Virus record (IMG/VR): IMGVR_UViG_3300031578_000101 | Coordinates: 1 to 44,650 of that record | Length of the DNA: 44,650 bases | Direction: 5' to 3' (one strand) | Origin: a virus | Part shown: one piece after another, positions 31,709 to 39,400 of the stretch | How positions within the stretch are numbered: the stretch's first letter is position 1 | Layout: each line of letters starts with the position of its first letter | Position numbers and translations under genes: made by a program | The notes under the pieces: generated by a model | The model's input: the letters and a program-made list of their open reading frames with translations, nothing else | What the model was told of the DNA's origin: nothing | Databases searched by the model: none

Positions 31709-31746
31709 GGGGCAGCCGGAGAGGACAAAATGCCTCCGGCCACCCC
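31709..31746 (-). terminator. GC-rich hairpin after the cement-protein gene
   Basis: On the minus strand GGGG and GCCGGAG pair with CTCCGGC and CCCC, separated by a small internal loop. No U-tract follows, so it may be a processing or stability element rather than a true terminator. Confidence 0.4.
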
Positions 31747-31755
31747 GTAACTGCA

Positions 31756-32211
31756 TTAACTCGGTACTTTCTGAATCGCATCGTTTAGCGTTATTGGTGC
31801 AATGTGGAAATAGGCATCGACAGTGCTTCCAGTTGTCAATGTATCACTGACTGGGTCATAGAACAGACCCACGAAACATTGTGTCAGCGGGACACAAACT
31901 TGGATGTTCTTCACGCATCCAGATACCAGTTCAGCCATTGAAACAAAGCAACTTCCGAGGTCGATACAGGAACTCGTCATATTGGCATTGTCGCAGGACC
32001 GCAGATAAATGTTCATACCTGCCGCACCACCACTACCGGCATCGGCATTTGCGGGAATGATTATATTCACTACCCCGACAAGCTGGTCGTTGGTGAGTAT
32101 GGTTGAACCGCCAGAAGCAGTAAGTTCCATATCGAAAACATGCGTGCTGACGACTCCGGTATTGGTAAGAGCACCTAACGGCTGAGCATCACTAAAACTA
32201 TAATCTCTCAT
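31756..32211 (-). CDS. Capsid cement/stabilising protein (BPP-1 Bbp16-like), 151 aa
   Basis: The N-terminus MRDYSFSDAQPLGALTNTGVVSTHVFDMEL is characteristic of the Bbp16-type capsid cement family. A DQLVGVVNIIIPAN strand, an IYLRSC strand and a jelly-roll-like ending (TVDAYFHIAPITL) follow. It is encoded directly downstream of the major coat gene, as in BPP-1, where cement trimers sit at coat interfaces. Six cysteines (for example SCDNANMTSSCIDLGSC) are more than expected and could form disulfides. No signal peptide. Confidence 0.7.
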   Translation of the reverse strand: MRDYSFSDAQPLGALTNTGVVSTHVFDMELTASGGSTILTNDQLVGVVNIIIPANADAGSGGAAGMNIYLRSCDNANMTSSCIDLGSCFVSMAELVSGCVKNIQVCVPLTQCFVGLFYDPVSDTLTTGSTVDAYFHIAPITLNDAIQKVPS

Positions 32212-32247
32212 TACTATTACTCCCTAAAAAGAGTTTGTTTTTACTTG

Positions 32248-33279
32248 TTAAGCTACAACGGCTTGGGTATTTGTGAGAACGGTCGTATCAATTACGCGGA
32301 CAGGAATGTCCTGGAAAACCTTTACCCGTCTGCCGAAAATTTCCGTTGTCGGCCACAGGATATTGTTTTTCTTCAGGGCGTAGACGTCCATCTGGGAAGC
32401 GATAGACCTGTTGACATACATTCTCGTTCGGGACACATCAAAGGAGCCGTCGTTGATAAGCTGGATTATGTTTTCAACAGCGCCATCACTGAAGGAATTT
32501 GTCCCGTTCATAGTAGGGTTGATATTGGCAAGACGGCCAATCTTCCTGTTATTGCCGACAGCAAGGCCCAGCCACGCCTTGAACTGAGCGACATAGGCGT
32601 AATACTTGGCGTTCACATCTGTTTCAACTTCAAGACAAGGCTCTTTGCCCTTGTCGTGTATCGCGACACCCAGTGCGGTATTCTTCATCCAGCCGGGCGG
32701 ATAGATGCCGTAGGCTCCGCCTGTTTCGTCCGTGTTCCATTCGACAAGAAGTATTGACGTAGTCACAGAGCCAGCACCGGTATACCCGTTTGACCGAACA
32801 TTGTTTAATCCGGTGGGATTCAGGGCATCCAATCTTTGGAGTAAACCGTTAATGTGCTCGCCGCCGTCAGCTTGTGTACCATTGATAAAGGAACTGACTA
32901 CATCTTCGCCGAGTTTGCGGGCATGTGCTTCGTCTTCCTGGCGTAACTTTACGCCCGGGTTGGCGAGGGTATCGATTTCATCTTCGTCAATTTCACGTCT
33001 CCGCTCTTTGAGCATGACATCTTCATAAATGACCTGCTTATTGAGCTTCGAGGAAACTACGCCCTTGTAGAATGTACGGTTTGTGCTTGCTACCATTCCC
33101 GTATCACGGACAAGCCTGTGTTTCAGGCCCATGTTTGCTTCAACGAATGGTATATCGTTGAAGAAATCGTCCACAAGCTGATTCATCACCTTGATTAGGG
33201 GCAGGACGGTTTTACCGTCAGAGGTCTCTTTCGCCCTGTCCAGCAAGGTATACTTGGTGTTGATATATTGTGTACCCAT
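32248..33279 (-). CDS. Major capsid protein (BPP-1-like), 343 aa
   Basis: HK97-fold coat candidate by size, position after the scaffold gene and sequence layout. The N-terminal arm (LDRAKETSDGKTVLPLIKVMNQLVDDFFNDIPFVEAN) and central E-loop-like FYKGVVSSKLNKQVIYEDVMLKERR resemble BPP-1-type coats, as do a FINGTQADGGEHINGLLQRLDAL helix region and a C-terminal AWLGLAVGNNRKIGRLANI and PVRVIDT strand. A structured leader RNA precedes it, and a strong TTAAGGAGTTATTCGA ribosome-binding site supports abundant synthesis. Confidence 0.8.
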   Translation of the reverse strand: MGTQYINTKYTLLDRAKETSDGKTVLPLIKVMNQLVDDFFNDIPFVEANMGLKHRLVRDTGMVASTNRTFYKGVVSSKLNKQVIYEDVMLKERRREIDEDEIDTLANPGVKLRQEDEAHARKLGEDVVSSFINGTQADGGEHINGLLQRLDALNPTGLNNVRSNGYTGAGSVTTSILLVEWNTDETGGAYGIYPPGWMKNTALGVAIHDKGKEPCLEVETDVNAKYYAYVAQFKAWLGLAVGNNRKIGRLANINPTMNGTNSFSDGAVENIIQLINDGSFDVSRTRMYVNRSIASQMDVYALKKNNILWPTTEIFGRRVKVFQDIPVRVIDTTVLTNTQAVVA

Positions 33280-33289
33280 TCGAATAACT

Positions 33290-33470
33290 CCTTAAATAAA
33301 AATGTTAAACTCAATTTTTACTTTCGGGAGTTATCCGCACTTTGCGGCTTCCCTGACACTCAACGGCTGTTTAGACCGGCCTGCACTTTACAGGCTGAGC
33401 ATCAGTTCCCTTGCGGGGTTAGCTGATATCATAAGCCGGATCGTCCCTTGCGGGCTCCGGTGTTATTTTC
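33290..33470 (-). ncRNA. Structured 5' leader RNA of the coat gene
   Basis: The 190-bp gap before the coat gene folds on the minus strand into a run of helices. Two similar hairpins with C-loop GCAA-G type tips come first: CCGGA...CCC-GCAA-GGG...TCCGG (33461-33436 region), then ATCAG...CCC(C)GCAAGGG...CTGAT. GCCTG/CAGGC, a CGG/CCG helix and CCGC/GCGG nested in GGGA/TCCC follow, ending about 60 nt before the coat start. No ORF explains it. It may time or boost coat synthesis, be cleaved, or act in packaging. The helices are read directly from sequence; tertiary contacts and function are inference. Confidence 0.6.
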
Positions 33471-34243
33471 TACTCGATTGGCTTTCCTGTGTTTGGGTCA
33501 TACTTATACGTCATAGGCCAGCCCTCGCCAGTTTGTCCGCCGGCGGGTGCATCGCCGCCGAAGGTCTTACCTGCCAGAATCAAAGGTGAAATCTCGTGCA
33601 GTATATTTCTTATGGCAGGATGATTTTTGATACCGAATGTTTCGAGAATCTTTGTAAGCTCTGGTCCGGCTTTCAATTTGGCCAAGGTATCATCACCGGC
33701 CTTAACGAAGGCCGGATAGTTTTCCTTGTGTATTGCTTTTTGGGCCTCTTCATCGGTCTTCATCATTTCCAGACCTTTAGCCTCAAGGTCTTTAGCCTGT
33801 TTGTCTAAAGCCGTTATGACAGTATCCCAGACAGTTGAAAGAGCGTTTTTCGGGACTCCGGCCTGAAGTGCCGCCGTCCTGACCACATCAGCTACAGCCT
33901 TATACCCTGCGGCATCATCGCCGTCAGGTACAGACAGCTCGTAGCCATCCACCGTTTCCGGCACGTTCATAGCCTTGCGATAGGTGGCGATTTCTTCTGG
34001 TGTCGCCTTTTCGCTGGGTATCTTGACCATGCCTTTGGTCTTTTCAGCGAAAGCGGCTTCGCCCTTACTGATGGTACGCTGGCCGTTTGCAACGGCGTTT
34101 ACCAGCGTTTTCATGTCCTTGATATTATCGAACATCTTCGTTGGCTGCTGTTTTGTGTCGGGGTCGTTGTAGAAGTTATCCCCTAACATCTCCGGCAGTT
34201 TTGTCGTAAACTTTTCTGTAAAAGCTCCATTTTCGTCAATCAT
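33470..34243 (-). CDS. Scaffolding protein, 257 aa
   Basis: Acidic, helical and Lys/Ala/Glu-rich, with coiled-coil segments (TALDKQAKDLEAKGLEMMKTDEEAQKAIHKENYPAFVKAG), a MFDNIKDMKTLVNAVANGQRTI helix near the start and a Pro/Gly-rich C-terminal tail. This is the usual makeup of podoviral scaffolds, immediately upstream of the coat gene. The end GWPMTYKYDPNTGKPIE may be the coat-binding tail. Start at 34243 overlaps the previous stop as ATGA. Confidence 0.7.
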   Translation of the reverse strand: MIDENGAFTEKFTTKLPEMLGDNFYNDPDTKQQPTKMFDNIKDMKTLVNAVANGQRTISKGEAAFAEKTKGMVKIPSEKATPEEIATYRKAMNVPETVDGYELSVPDGDDAAGYKAVADVVRTAALQAGVPKNALSTVWDTVITALDKQAKDLEAKGLEMMKTDEEAQKAIHKENYPAFVKAGDDTLAKLKAGPELTKILETFGIKNHPAIRNILHEISPLILAGKTFGGDAPAGGQTGEGWPMTYKYDPNTGKPIE

Positions 34244-34530
34244 TTTGTTCTCCTGTATTTCGCTATCATTTTTCTGATAAAGTTAAATAGCCTATTGTTA
34301 TCTACGGTTCCAGTTTCTTCGTTCCAGAAAACAGTCATCACCAGAGTCTTGGCGAAGTTATTCAAGGCCATATCCTGCTCGTTTTTACACTGTTCGAGAA
34401 ACTTTAGCTCGTTGAGCATAATTTGCAGAACGAATTTGCCCTCTTCCGTACTAAAAACAGAGCGAAAAGTGTGGGCCACTCTTTTGCCTTCATCATCTTG
34501 TTTTAACCAGTTGGCGAATATGTCATCCAT
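34240..34530 (-). CDS. Bbp19-like head-region protein, 96 aa
   Basis: The segment AHTFRSVFSTEEGKFVLQIMLNELKFLEQC is the signature of the Bbp19-type phage domain (RxxF-x-vF-x-T-x-x-GK-x-VL). The rest is helical with FWNEETGTVDNNRLFNFIRKMIAKYRR. It sits between portal and scaffold genes as in BPP-1-like phages. Structural or assembly role likely; mechanism unknown. Confidence 0.6.
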   Translation of the reverse strand: MDDIFANWLKQDDEGKRVAHTFRSVFSTEEGKFVLQIMLNELKFLEQCKNEQDMALNNFAKTLVMTVFWNEETGTVDNNRLFNFIRKMIAKYRRTK

Positions 34531-34711
34531 TCTTTTCTATAACCTCAAAGGCACTGCCCTTGTTAGCTACGACTTCGGAGTTACGTACCTCGAAGTTGCC
34601 TTCTTTTGTCATGACCGTAACTATTCCCATACTCACATCGACAACGATACCTTCTCTCTGCCCGCCAGTATCCTGCCGAAATATGATTATATCGCTTTTG
34701 TTAACCTTCAT
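34523..34711 (-). CDS. Small beta-barrel-like protein, 62 aa
   Basis: Start at 34711. Alternating strands (SDIIIFRQDTGGQREGIVVDVSMGIVTVMTKEGNFEVRNSEVV) suggest an SH3/KOW-type fold. It overlaps the next gene by eight bases. No family recognised; it lies in the head-gene block and may be a minor head or connector component. Confidence 0.5.
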   Translation of the reverse strand: MKVNKSDIIIFRQDTGGQREGIVVDVSMGIVTVMTKEGNFEVRNSEVVANKGSAFEVIEKNG

Positions 34712-34732
34712 TGTCTACTCCACTTTTTACAG

Positions 34733-34894
34733 TCATTTTGAACTTGCCCTTTTCCTTGCCGCCTTGCGATGACTCCGGTACATACCGTAACATTGCCCTG
34801 CTGCCTGCTCCTGAGTTTTGCCTTCCTTCATCACTACCGGAATACAACGGGCAACATAATCTTTTTCAGACTCGTTTGGGTTCGGAGTCGGCAT
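34733..34894 (-). CDS. Small conserved phage head protein, 53 aa
   Basis: The 53-residue frame MPTPNPNESEKDYVARCIPVVMKEGKTQEQAAGQCYGMYRSHR matches a common short phage family with a MPTPxPxExxxxFxxRC start and a QAxAxCYxxY ending, often encoded near portal and protease genes. Its ATG overlaps the upstream stop as TAATG. It ends before the 62-aa gene by about 20 bp. Function unknown, though a virion-associated role is likely. Confidence 0.6.
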   Translation of the reverse strand: MPTPNPNESEKDYVARCIPVVMKEGKTQEQAAGQCYGMYRSHRKAARKRASSK

Positions 34895-35073
34895 TATCTC
34901 AATCCCAATTTCTTCTCGATAGCCCAGAGCCTTATTTCATGGTCGTTAATCGCCACGACACCGAGCTTAACATCCGGCGGAGATTCTTCTTTCACTGGTG
35001 CGACTACCGGCGGCTCGATTACGACCGGCTCTTTGACTTCTGCTATTGTTTCAACTGCTTTTTTCTTTGCCAT
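34894..35073 (-). CDS. Small Pro/Val/Glu-rich protein, 59 aa
   Basis: ATG at 35073 (MAKKKAVETIAEV) follows GAGAGGACAAAAG. A basic start leads into an extended KEPVVIEPPVVAPVKEESPP stretch and a helical C-terminus (INDHEIRLWAIEKKLGL). The disordered Pro-rich middle resembles linkers of head accessory proteins. No family recognised. Confidence 0.5.
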   Translation of the reverse strand: MAKKKAVETIAEVKEPVVIEPPVVAPVKEESPPDVKLGVVAINDHEIRLWAIEKKLGLR

Positions 35074-35118
35074 CTTTTGTCCTCTCAAAATTTATGTTCT
35101 GTTTAACGGCTATATTCA

Positions 35119-36816
35119 TTACGCCGCATCCCTCATATTACTCAAAACGCTGTCTGCTTCGATTTTCTTACTCAAATCAGGGACTGCCTTCGCAGCCTGA
35201 GCCATAATAGCCATCTGCCTGTCCTCTGCCTGCTGCTGTGCTGCTATAGCCCTAATCTCCAATACTTCATCTTTCGACAGGATAATATCTTCAGGAGTAT
35301 TGCCTGATTGCAGTATCTTTCGCATCAGTTCATCGCCTTCGATAACGACATTAGAATCAGGTGCCACCGCTAAAGCCTCCCTGATATATGCAATCGTAGT
35401 CAGCAGGTTTCCTGTCTCATAGTATTGCTTCAGCATTTGCGAAAGCGGGCCTATGTACTGGATATCTATTCTGCCGTTCTGGGCCTCCAAAACCTCTTGT
35501 GGCGGTTCCGGTGCCCTGCCAGCATCTAATTCGATTGAGTATATCCTGTCGAACTCAAGGTCTGTCGTAGTGCCTAACGTCCCCAAAAACGGAGCCATCA
35601 AGGTCGCCCTTTCAGCCTGTCTCATACGAGCTTCGCCGAGTGTCTTTGATGTCGAATCGGCATTTAGACCCAAGAATAACGGAACTCCGAACCGCTCCTC
35701 TACCATCGCCTGCCAGCGTTGATGATTATCAATCCCGAACGGATAGCCGCTACTATCTATCAACCGTGCTATCAGGTCGCCCATCTTTACGCCCTGCATC
35801 TCACGAGTACCAACGAAATTAACCGCACCAGCTCCCATATCCAATTTGTGTTTGAGAGCCGATGACATTGCCATTGGCGGTCTTGCCCCTAACTGTGAAG
35901 CCAACAGCATATCTTTTGACATCAAATTGCAGGTCAGTATCTCAATCAGCATCTGGGATACCATACCCCTGCCGTAAGCCTCGTGTGATGGCCGGCCAAG
36001 TGCCCAGGGTATAGGATTCAAGGTCGGTGTCCCCGTCTCCCTCATCATAATGCCGCTGACATTATCACCAGAAGAGGTAACATTGACATAGTAATGCTGC
36101 CAGGGCATGTTCTTTACGCCGATTTTGTCCGGCTCGTAATCCTTGTTCTTGTATATGCCGTGAATTATATCGACTGGGGTATCAGGGCTATTTTCCAAAC
36201 TTTGAATCTGGGTCTGACTCAAAGCCTGTTTACCGAACTCGTCCACAACATCCCTTACTGTTCGGCTACTGAACTTGTGGTGTATACCTACGACACGGCC
36301 CCACCAGTCCCGCCTGACCCAGAACTCCCTCGGATGTGGTGCCATTGTCATTAACTTGCCACTATCCGAATCTTCATCGATGAACAGGTACGCATCGCCC
36401 GGGGCTGCTGCGTCTTTGATAGTTACAAGTTTCTGCTCGTAATAATTGCTTTGATTGAGAACGTATCTGAGGTGTTCGTCCGTCTCCTGCAGCCATCTGC
36501 GGACATTCTTTGAATCTCTTAGTTTTCGTTCTGCCATCTGCAAGGCGAACCAGTTTATCTCTTTCGGCATATAATGGCCGATAAGTCCGTTTGACCATAT
36601 ATCCAGCCCGCGAAAAGCGGTAGCATCGTACACTTTACGGACTTTGGTATTGCTCTTTCCTGCCTGGCTGCCGAGGACGGAATCTCGATAATCCCACTGG
36701 TCAGACCGGCCCGGGTAGCTCAAAGCGGTAGATATTTGCTTCAGGGCTTCATACGGCTTGCGTATCGTTTCGAGCCTGCCCTGTTCATCTATGATGTTTT
36801 TGGGGGTCTTAGTCAT
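35119..36816 (-). CDS. Portal (head-to-tail connecting) protein, 565 aa
   Basis: A podoviral portal of the head-tail connector family: QISTALSYPGRSDQWDYRDSVLGSQ at the start, GLDIWSNGLIGHYMPKEINWFALQM, a FWVRRDWWGRVVGIHHKFS strand region, SRTVRDVVDEF, and the stem/crown part LNPIPWALGRPSHEAYGRGMVSQML ... RMRQAERATLMAPFLG. The C-terminal ~100 residues are a helical barrel-like domain. AAGGAGCGGTTTGG before the ATG is a strong start. The upstream 35-aa ORF overlaps it as ATGA. Confidence 0.8.
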   Translation of the reverse strand: MTKTPKNIIDEQGRLETIRKPYEALKQISTALSYPGRSDQWDYRDSVLGSQAGKSNTKVRKVYDATAFRGLDIWSNGLIGHYMPKEINWFALQMAERKLRDSKNVRRWLQETDEHLRYVLNQSNYYEQKLVTIKDAAAPGDAYLFIDEDSDSGKLMTMAPHPREFWVRRDWWGRVVGIHHKFSSRTVRDVVDEFGKQALSQTQIQSLENSPDTPVDIIHGIYKNKDYEPDKIGVKNMPWQHYYVNVTSSGDNVSGIMMRETGTPTLNPIPWALGRPSHEAYGRGMVSQMLIEILTCNLMSKDMLLASQLGARPPMAMSSALKHKLDMGAGAVNFVGTREMQGVKMGDLIARLIDSSGYPFGIDNHQRWQAMVEERFGVPLFLGLNADSTSKTLGEARMRQAERATLMAPFLGTLGTTTDLEFDRIYSIELDAGRAPEPPQEVLEAQNGRIDIQYIGPLSQMLKQYYETGNLLTTIAYIREALAVAPDSNVVIEGDELMRKILQSGNTPEDIILSKDEVLEIRAIAAQQQAEDRQMAIMAQAAKAVPDLSKKIEADSVLSNMRDAA

Positions 36817-36920
36817 CCAAACCGCTCCTTAACTGTAATTTCCAACCTACTGCCGGTTTTCCTGTTATAGCGGTTTAAGTACCAAAAGATGATTTTTAGC
36901 TTTATAGGTAATTTTTTCAT
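36813..36920 (-). CDS. Possible 35-aa basic peptide coupled to portal gene
   Basis: ATGA overlaps at both ends join this 35-codon frame to the 69-aa gene upstream and the portal gene downstream. The product (KKLPIKLKIIFWYLNRYNR...) is strongly basic and amphipathic. Its 3' end carries the portal ribosome-binding site, so it may serve as a translational coupler as much as a functional peptide. Confidence 0.45.
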   Translation of the reverse strand: MKKLPIKLKIIFWYLNRYNRKTGSRLEITVKERFG

Positions 36921-37126
36921 ATCCCCGCTCCCAGCTTCTGCGTCTTGATAGCAGGTTCGCCAGACACCTGATTGAGCATTGTAGCTTTTCTCCGCTTGGC
37001 AAAGTCTCTTAGTATCTTGTCCTTTTCGACATCGCCCTGCAGGACTTTCTCAATTGGCTGTGTTTGAGTAACCAGTGGTGGCTTTTTGGGCTTGCCTCCG
37101 AATAAGCTGCTTAGGACATCACTCAT
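36917..37126 (-). CDS. Small head-region protein, 69 aa
   Basis: Begins MSDVLSSLFGGKPKKPPL, followed by Gln/Pro-rich sequence and a basic helix (DKILRDFAKRRKATMLNQV), ending KLGAGI. Short Gly/Pro/Lys-rich proteins of this kind commonly lie between large terminase and portal genes in BPP-1-like and P22-like phages. Function is not known; a role in procapsid assembly is inferred from position. Confidence 0.5.
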   Translation of the reverse strand: MSDVLSSLFGGKPKKPPLVTQTQPIEKVLQGDVEKDKILRDFAKRRKATMLNQVSGEPAIKTQKLGAGI

Positions 37127-37127
37127 A

Positions 37128-38708
37128 TCACAATCTCCCTAAACTCATAGGTTCATAGGCTTGCTTGTCATATCTATCGTAAGGATTGTTATCTTCAGGC
37201 TCAGTGAAGCCGATGTACTTGCCGCCAATCTTCATAAACCTACAAGCCAAAGCCATAGTCTGAAACGCATCTGCCCCATCACTTGACCAATCATGGACAG
37301 GCTTATCGCTATACCTTGTAGTATGTTCATCCCATTCATAACGATAATAACTCAGGCAATCTATGAGTCTCTTGGTCTTTTTGGCATCGAAGAAACAGGA
37401 TTTGAAAATTTCTCTAACCGCTTCGAGGCCATCAACTTTCTGGTCCGGTCGGGGTACTTTTTTAACTTTGTGCAGTCCCAGCAATGACTCAATTTTATCT
37501 AAAAGCACTATGCCATCGCTTTTTTCACGTTGCTGGACATCGTGAGGTAAATAGTGTGTCTCGTAAATATACTCCTTCTCTGACAGAATTTTAGCATAGT
37601 AAGTAACCCCTCGGCCTGAATCTTCAAGATAGTCAATTACATTTTTCTTGTTGTCGGTGAATTGTGCAAAAACAATAGCAGTATGATTACCGATACCAAT
37701 ATCCCAAAAAGTGTAAACGGGTGCACCTTCAATATGTGGCACAAACCGAATCCTGCCCTCGTTTCGTACCTTCTCCATCTCGTCAGCATAAACCGCACCT
37801 TCAACAGATTGCTCGAAAGCCTCTGCCGAAAAGCTCGGATGTTCCCGCTTCATCTTGGAACCTAAACCCATAGGGCCGTATTTTTTCAGAGCGTACCAGG
37901 CTTTTTGCCGTTCATTAAGTGTTATGTCGTGCTTTTCCCTTAGTTCTTCGAAATAGCGGTTAAGTTCATCTGATGTCTCGACTCCTGTTGGGTTTGTCTG
38001 ATTTTTGTCATCCTCGAACCAGGGGAAAAAGTGGAAACGAGCTTGCATTTTGCTTAGTTTTTTGCCCTGTTTTTCTCTGGCCGTGTCCGATTGTGAGTGC
38101 GTACATAACTCATAGAAATCACCAGCTCCACCTTCGGCAGTGCTTTCAACAAATAAGTAGCTGCCTTCATGCAAAGCTGGCATCGTGCCTGTTTTAAGTT
38201 CTTCTGCTTTAAGGGGGTATTTAGCACATAACTTTCCGTGTTCTGATACATGCAGGAAATTAAGCGTACTTGACCGCAAAGACAGTGCTACTCTAATCCA
38301 GCTATTGTTTGCAAGATGTAGAACATTACCATCACTTTTAAGGGCAGGGCAGCGTTCCTTGATGGCTTGCGGTAGATTATCGTATGGATATTTGATTTTC
38401 GTTGCGAATATGTGCTGAACGTCTTTGAGGGTATGTGCTATGATTGCAGCTTCGATATTGTCATTCCATAAGGCTAAATCCAAGCCTATCAAGTCAATTT
38501 CTGTAGTAAAACCATGCTGTCGGCTTTTCAGGATAACATTCCAAAACCACATATCATCCCACAGCTCACGCTGTACAGGACGCATCTTGAACTTAACCCG
38601 ATTGCTATGCTCATCAATAATCCAATACAGGTTATTGAGCCGCCACAAGGGGTCTTTGAGCTTAGGCTCTAACTCACTCTTTAATTGGCAATCCTTTATT
38701 GCTACCAC
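37128..38708 (-). CDS. terL: Terminase large subunit, 526 aa
   Basis: The ATPase part has a Walker-A-type loop at 61-70 (KSRQHGFTTE), a Walker-B-type strand LNFLHVSEHGKL with its catalytic acid, and a FVESTAEG coupling motif. The nuclease part shows the first acid in FWDIGIGNHTAIVF and later acids in the final HDWSSDGADAFQT. Start is the GTG at 38708, overlapping the small subunit by 35 nt. Length is typical. Headful packaging is likely if the genome is permuted; cohesive ends cannot be excluded. Confidence 0.85.
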   Translation of the reverse strand: MVAIKDCQLKSELEPKLKDPLWRLNNLYWIIDEHSNRVKFKMRPVQRELWDDMWFWNVILKSRQHGFTTEIDLIGLDLALWNDNIEAAIIAHTLKDVQHIFATKIKYPYDNLPQAIKERCPALKSDGNVLHLANNSWIRVALSLRSSTLNFLHVSEHGKLCAKYPLKAEELKTGTMPALHEGSYLFVESTAEGGAGDFYELCTHSQSDTAREKQGKKLSKMQARFHFFPWFEDDKNQTNPTGVETSDELNRYFEELREKHDITLNERQKAWYALKKYGPMGLGSKMKREHPSFSAEAFEQSVEGAVYADEMEKVRNEGRIRFVPHIEGAPVYTFWDIGIGNHTAIVFAQFTDNKKNVIDYLEDSGRGVTYYAKILSEKEYIYETHYLPHDVQQREKSDGIVLLDKIESLLGLHKVKKVPRPDQKVDGLEAVREIFKSCFFDAKKTKRLIDCLSYYRYEWDEHTTRYSDKPVHDWSSDGADAFQTMALACRFMKIGGKYIGFTEPEDNNPYDRYDKQAYEPMSLGRL

Positions 38709-39102
38709 TTATTTCTCTCATCAATCCAGCCAAAGCATCGGTTACATCATGCTGGACATCTGTTTTATCTGTCCAACCAAACCGATTTTTCATATTCATA
38801 GTCCATAAGCCGGTCTGGAAAACTTTCGACCTTATTCCTTTTCTGCCTTGTGACTCCCACCAGCACTGGCAAAGCAAATGAGCCTTTTTTATGGTTAGGG
38901 AAAATTCTTCCTCTTCAGCAATAAATCTTTCCCATAAGTCCTGTGATATACAGCCTAAAGCAACTCTTATCTCGACATCGCTACCCCCGTTTTTGGCGAG
39001 TTTTAATACTTCTTCTTTCCAGTTCTTAGGTAAACCGTCCAGTGTTTTTTTTGGTCTGCCAACGCCCCTGGCCTTCTTTTTCGCTTTAGCTTTCTTAGCC
39101 AT
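38674..39102 (-). CDS. terS: Terminase small subunit, 142 aa
   Basis: ATG at 39102 follows ATATAAAGGTA and gives a Lys-rich start (MAKKAKAKKKARGVGRPKKT). An HTH-like KNGGSDVEIRVALGCISQDLWERFIAEEEEFSLTIKKA region and then WWESQGRKGIRSK...FQTGLWTMNMKNRFGWTDK follow, the pattern of terminase small subunits that recognise the pac or cos site. It lies just before the large subunit. An inverted repeat and palindrome upstream (39140-39357) are candidate recognition or control sites. Confidence 0.75.
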   Translation of the reverse strand: MAKKAKAKKKARGVGRPKKTLDGLPKNWKEEVLKLAKNGGSDVEIRVALGCISQDLWERFIAEEEEFSLTIKKAHLLCQCWWESQGRKGIRSKVFQTGLWTMNMKNRFGWTDKTDVQHDVTDALAGLMREISGSNKGLPIKE

Positions 39103-39139
39103 TACCTTTATATTACGGCAATAGCTCAAGAAATGTCTA

Positions 39140-39155
39140 ACAAGTGATTACTTGT
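39140..39155. promoter_or_regulatory. Candidate operator: ACAAGT-GATT-ACTTGT
   Basis: Perfect 6-bp arms around a 4-bp centre, about 38 bp upstream of the terminase start. The HTH protein at 39875-40132 is a possible ligand; this is inference from proximity. Confidence 0.4.
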
Positions 39156-39245
39156 AAAATTTATTCTCCCCTAATCTCTTGCAAATACAGCACTTATGCC
39201 GCTTGACTTTGTCCCAATAACTTAATGTCCTTTTTTGGTTTTTAT

Positions 39246-39274
39246 TTGACTTTTGAAAAGCAATAGCCGATAAT
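39246..39274 (+). promoter_or_regulatory. Sigma70-type promoter on the plus strand
   Basis: TTGACT at 39246-39251, a 17-bp spacer, and GATAAT at 39269-39274, five of six matches to consensus in each box. It points into the small plus-strand ORF pair starting at 39284, about 10 bp downstream, so that transcript would be nearly leaderless. Confidence 0.6.
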
Positions 39275-39283
39275 TATAACAGT

Positions 39284-39400
39284 ATGAAAATGCTTGCCAG
39301 CACAATCCGAAACATAATCACTCAGCCGGTTAGGGTCTGCGTATCACGCTGGCAAGCGTTGCAGGTCTTGGCCGGCTTTTTCACTGGAAGGGTAAAATGA
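39284..39400 (+). CDS. Possible plus-strand peptide, 38 aa
   Basis: ATG at 39284 follows a good promoter and opens a 38-codon frame (MKMLASTIRNIITQPVRVCVSRWQ...FFTGRVK), basic and amphipathic. Its stop overlaps the next ATG as ATGA. The leader is too short for a normal Shine-Dalgarno. The arms of a 10-bp inverted repeat lie within it. A small antisense or regulatory RNA instead of a protein is possible. Confidence 0.35.
   Translation: MKMLASTIRNIITQPVRVCVSRWQALQVLAGFFTGRVK
39292..39357. repeat. 10-bp perfect inverted repeat with 46-bp spacing
   Basis: GCTTGCCAGC at 39292-39301 and GCTGGCAAGC at 39348-39357. It lies upstream of the terminase genes in an otherwise gene-poor stretch. It may be a packaging or recombination site, or form a large stem in RNA. 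Confidence 0.55.

Noticed and set aside
32248-33279. Possible diversity-generating retroelement, because the head genes are BPP-1-like
   Set aside because: No reverse-transcriptase ORF and no template/variable repeat pair with adenine-specific differences was seen anywhere in the circle.
33302-33589. Plus-strand 95-aa ORF across the coat leader
   Set aside because: It begins in the leader and runs into the scaffold gene antisense; helix-forming inverted repeats explain the region better.
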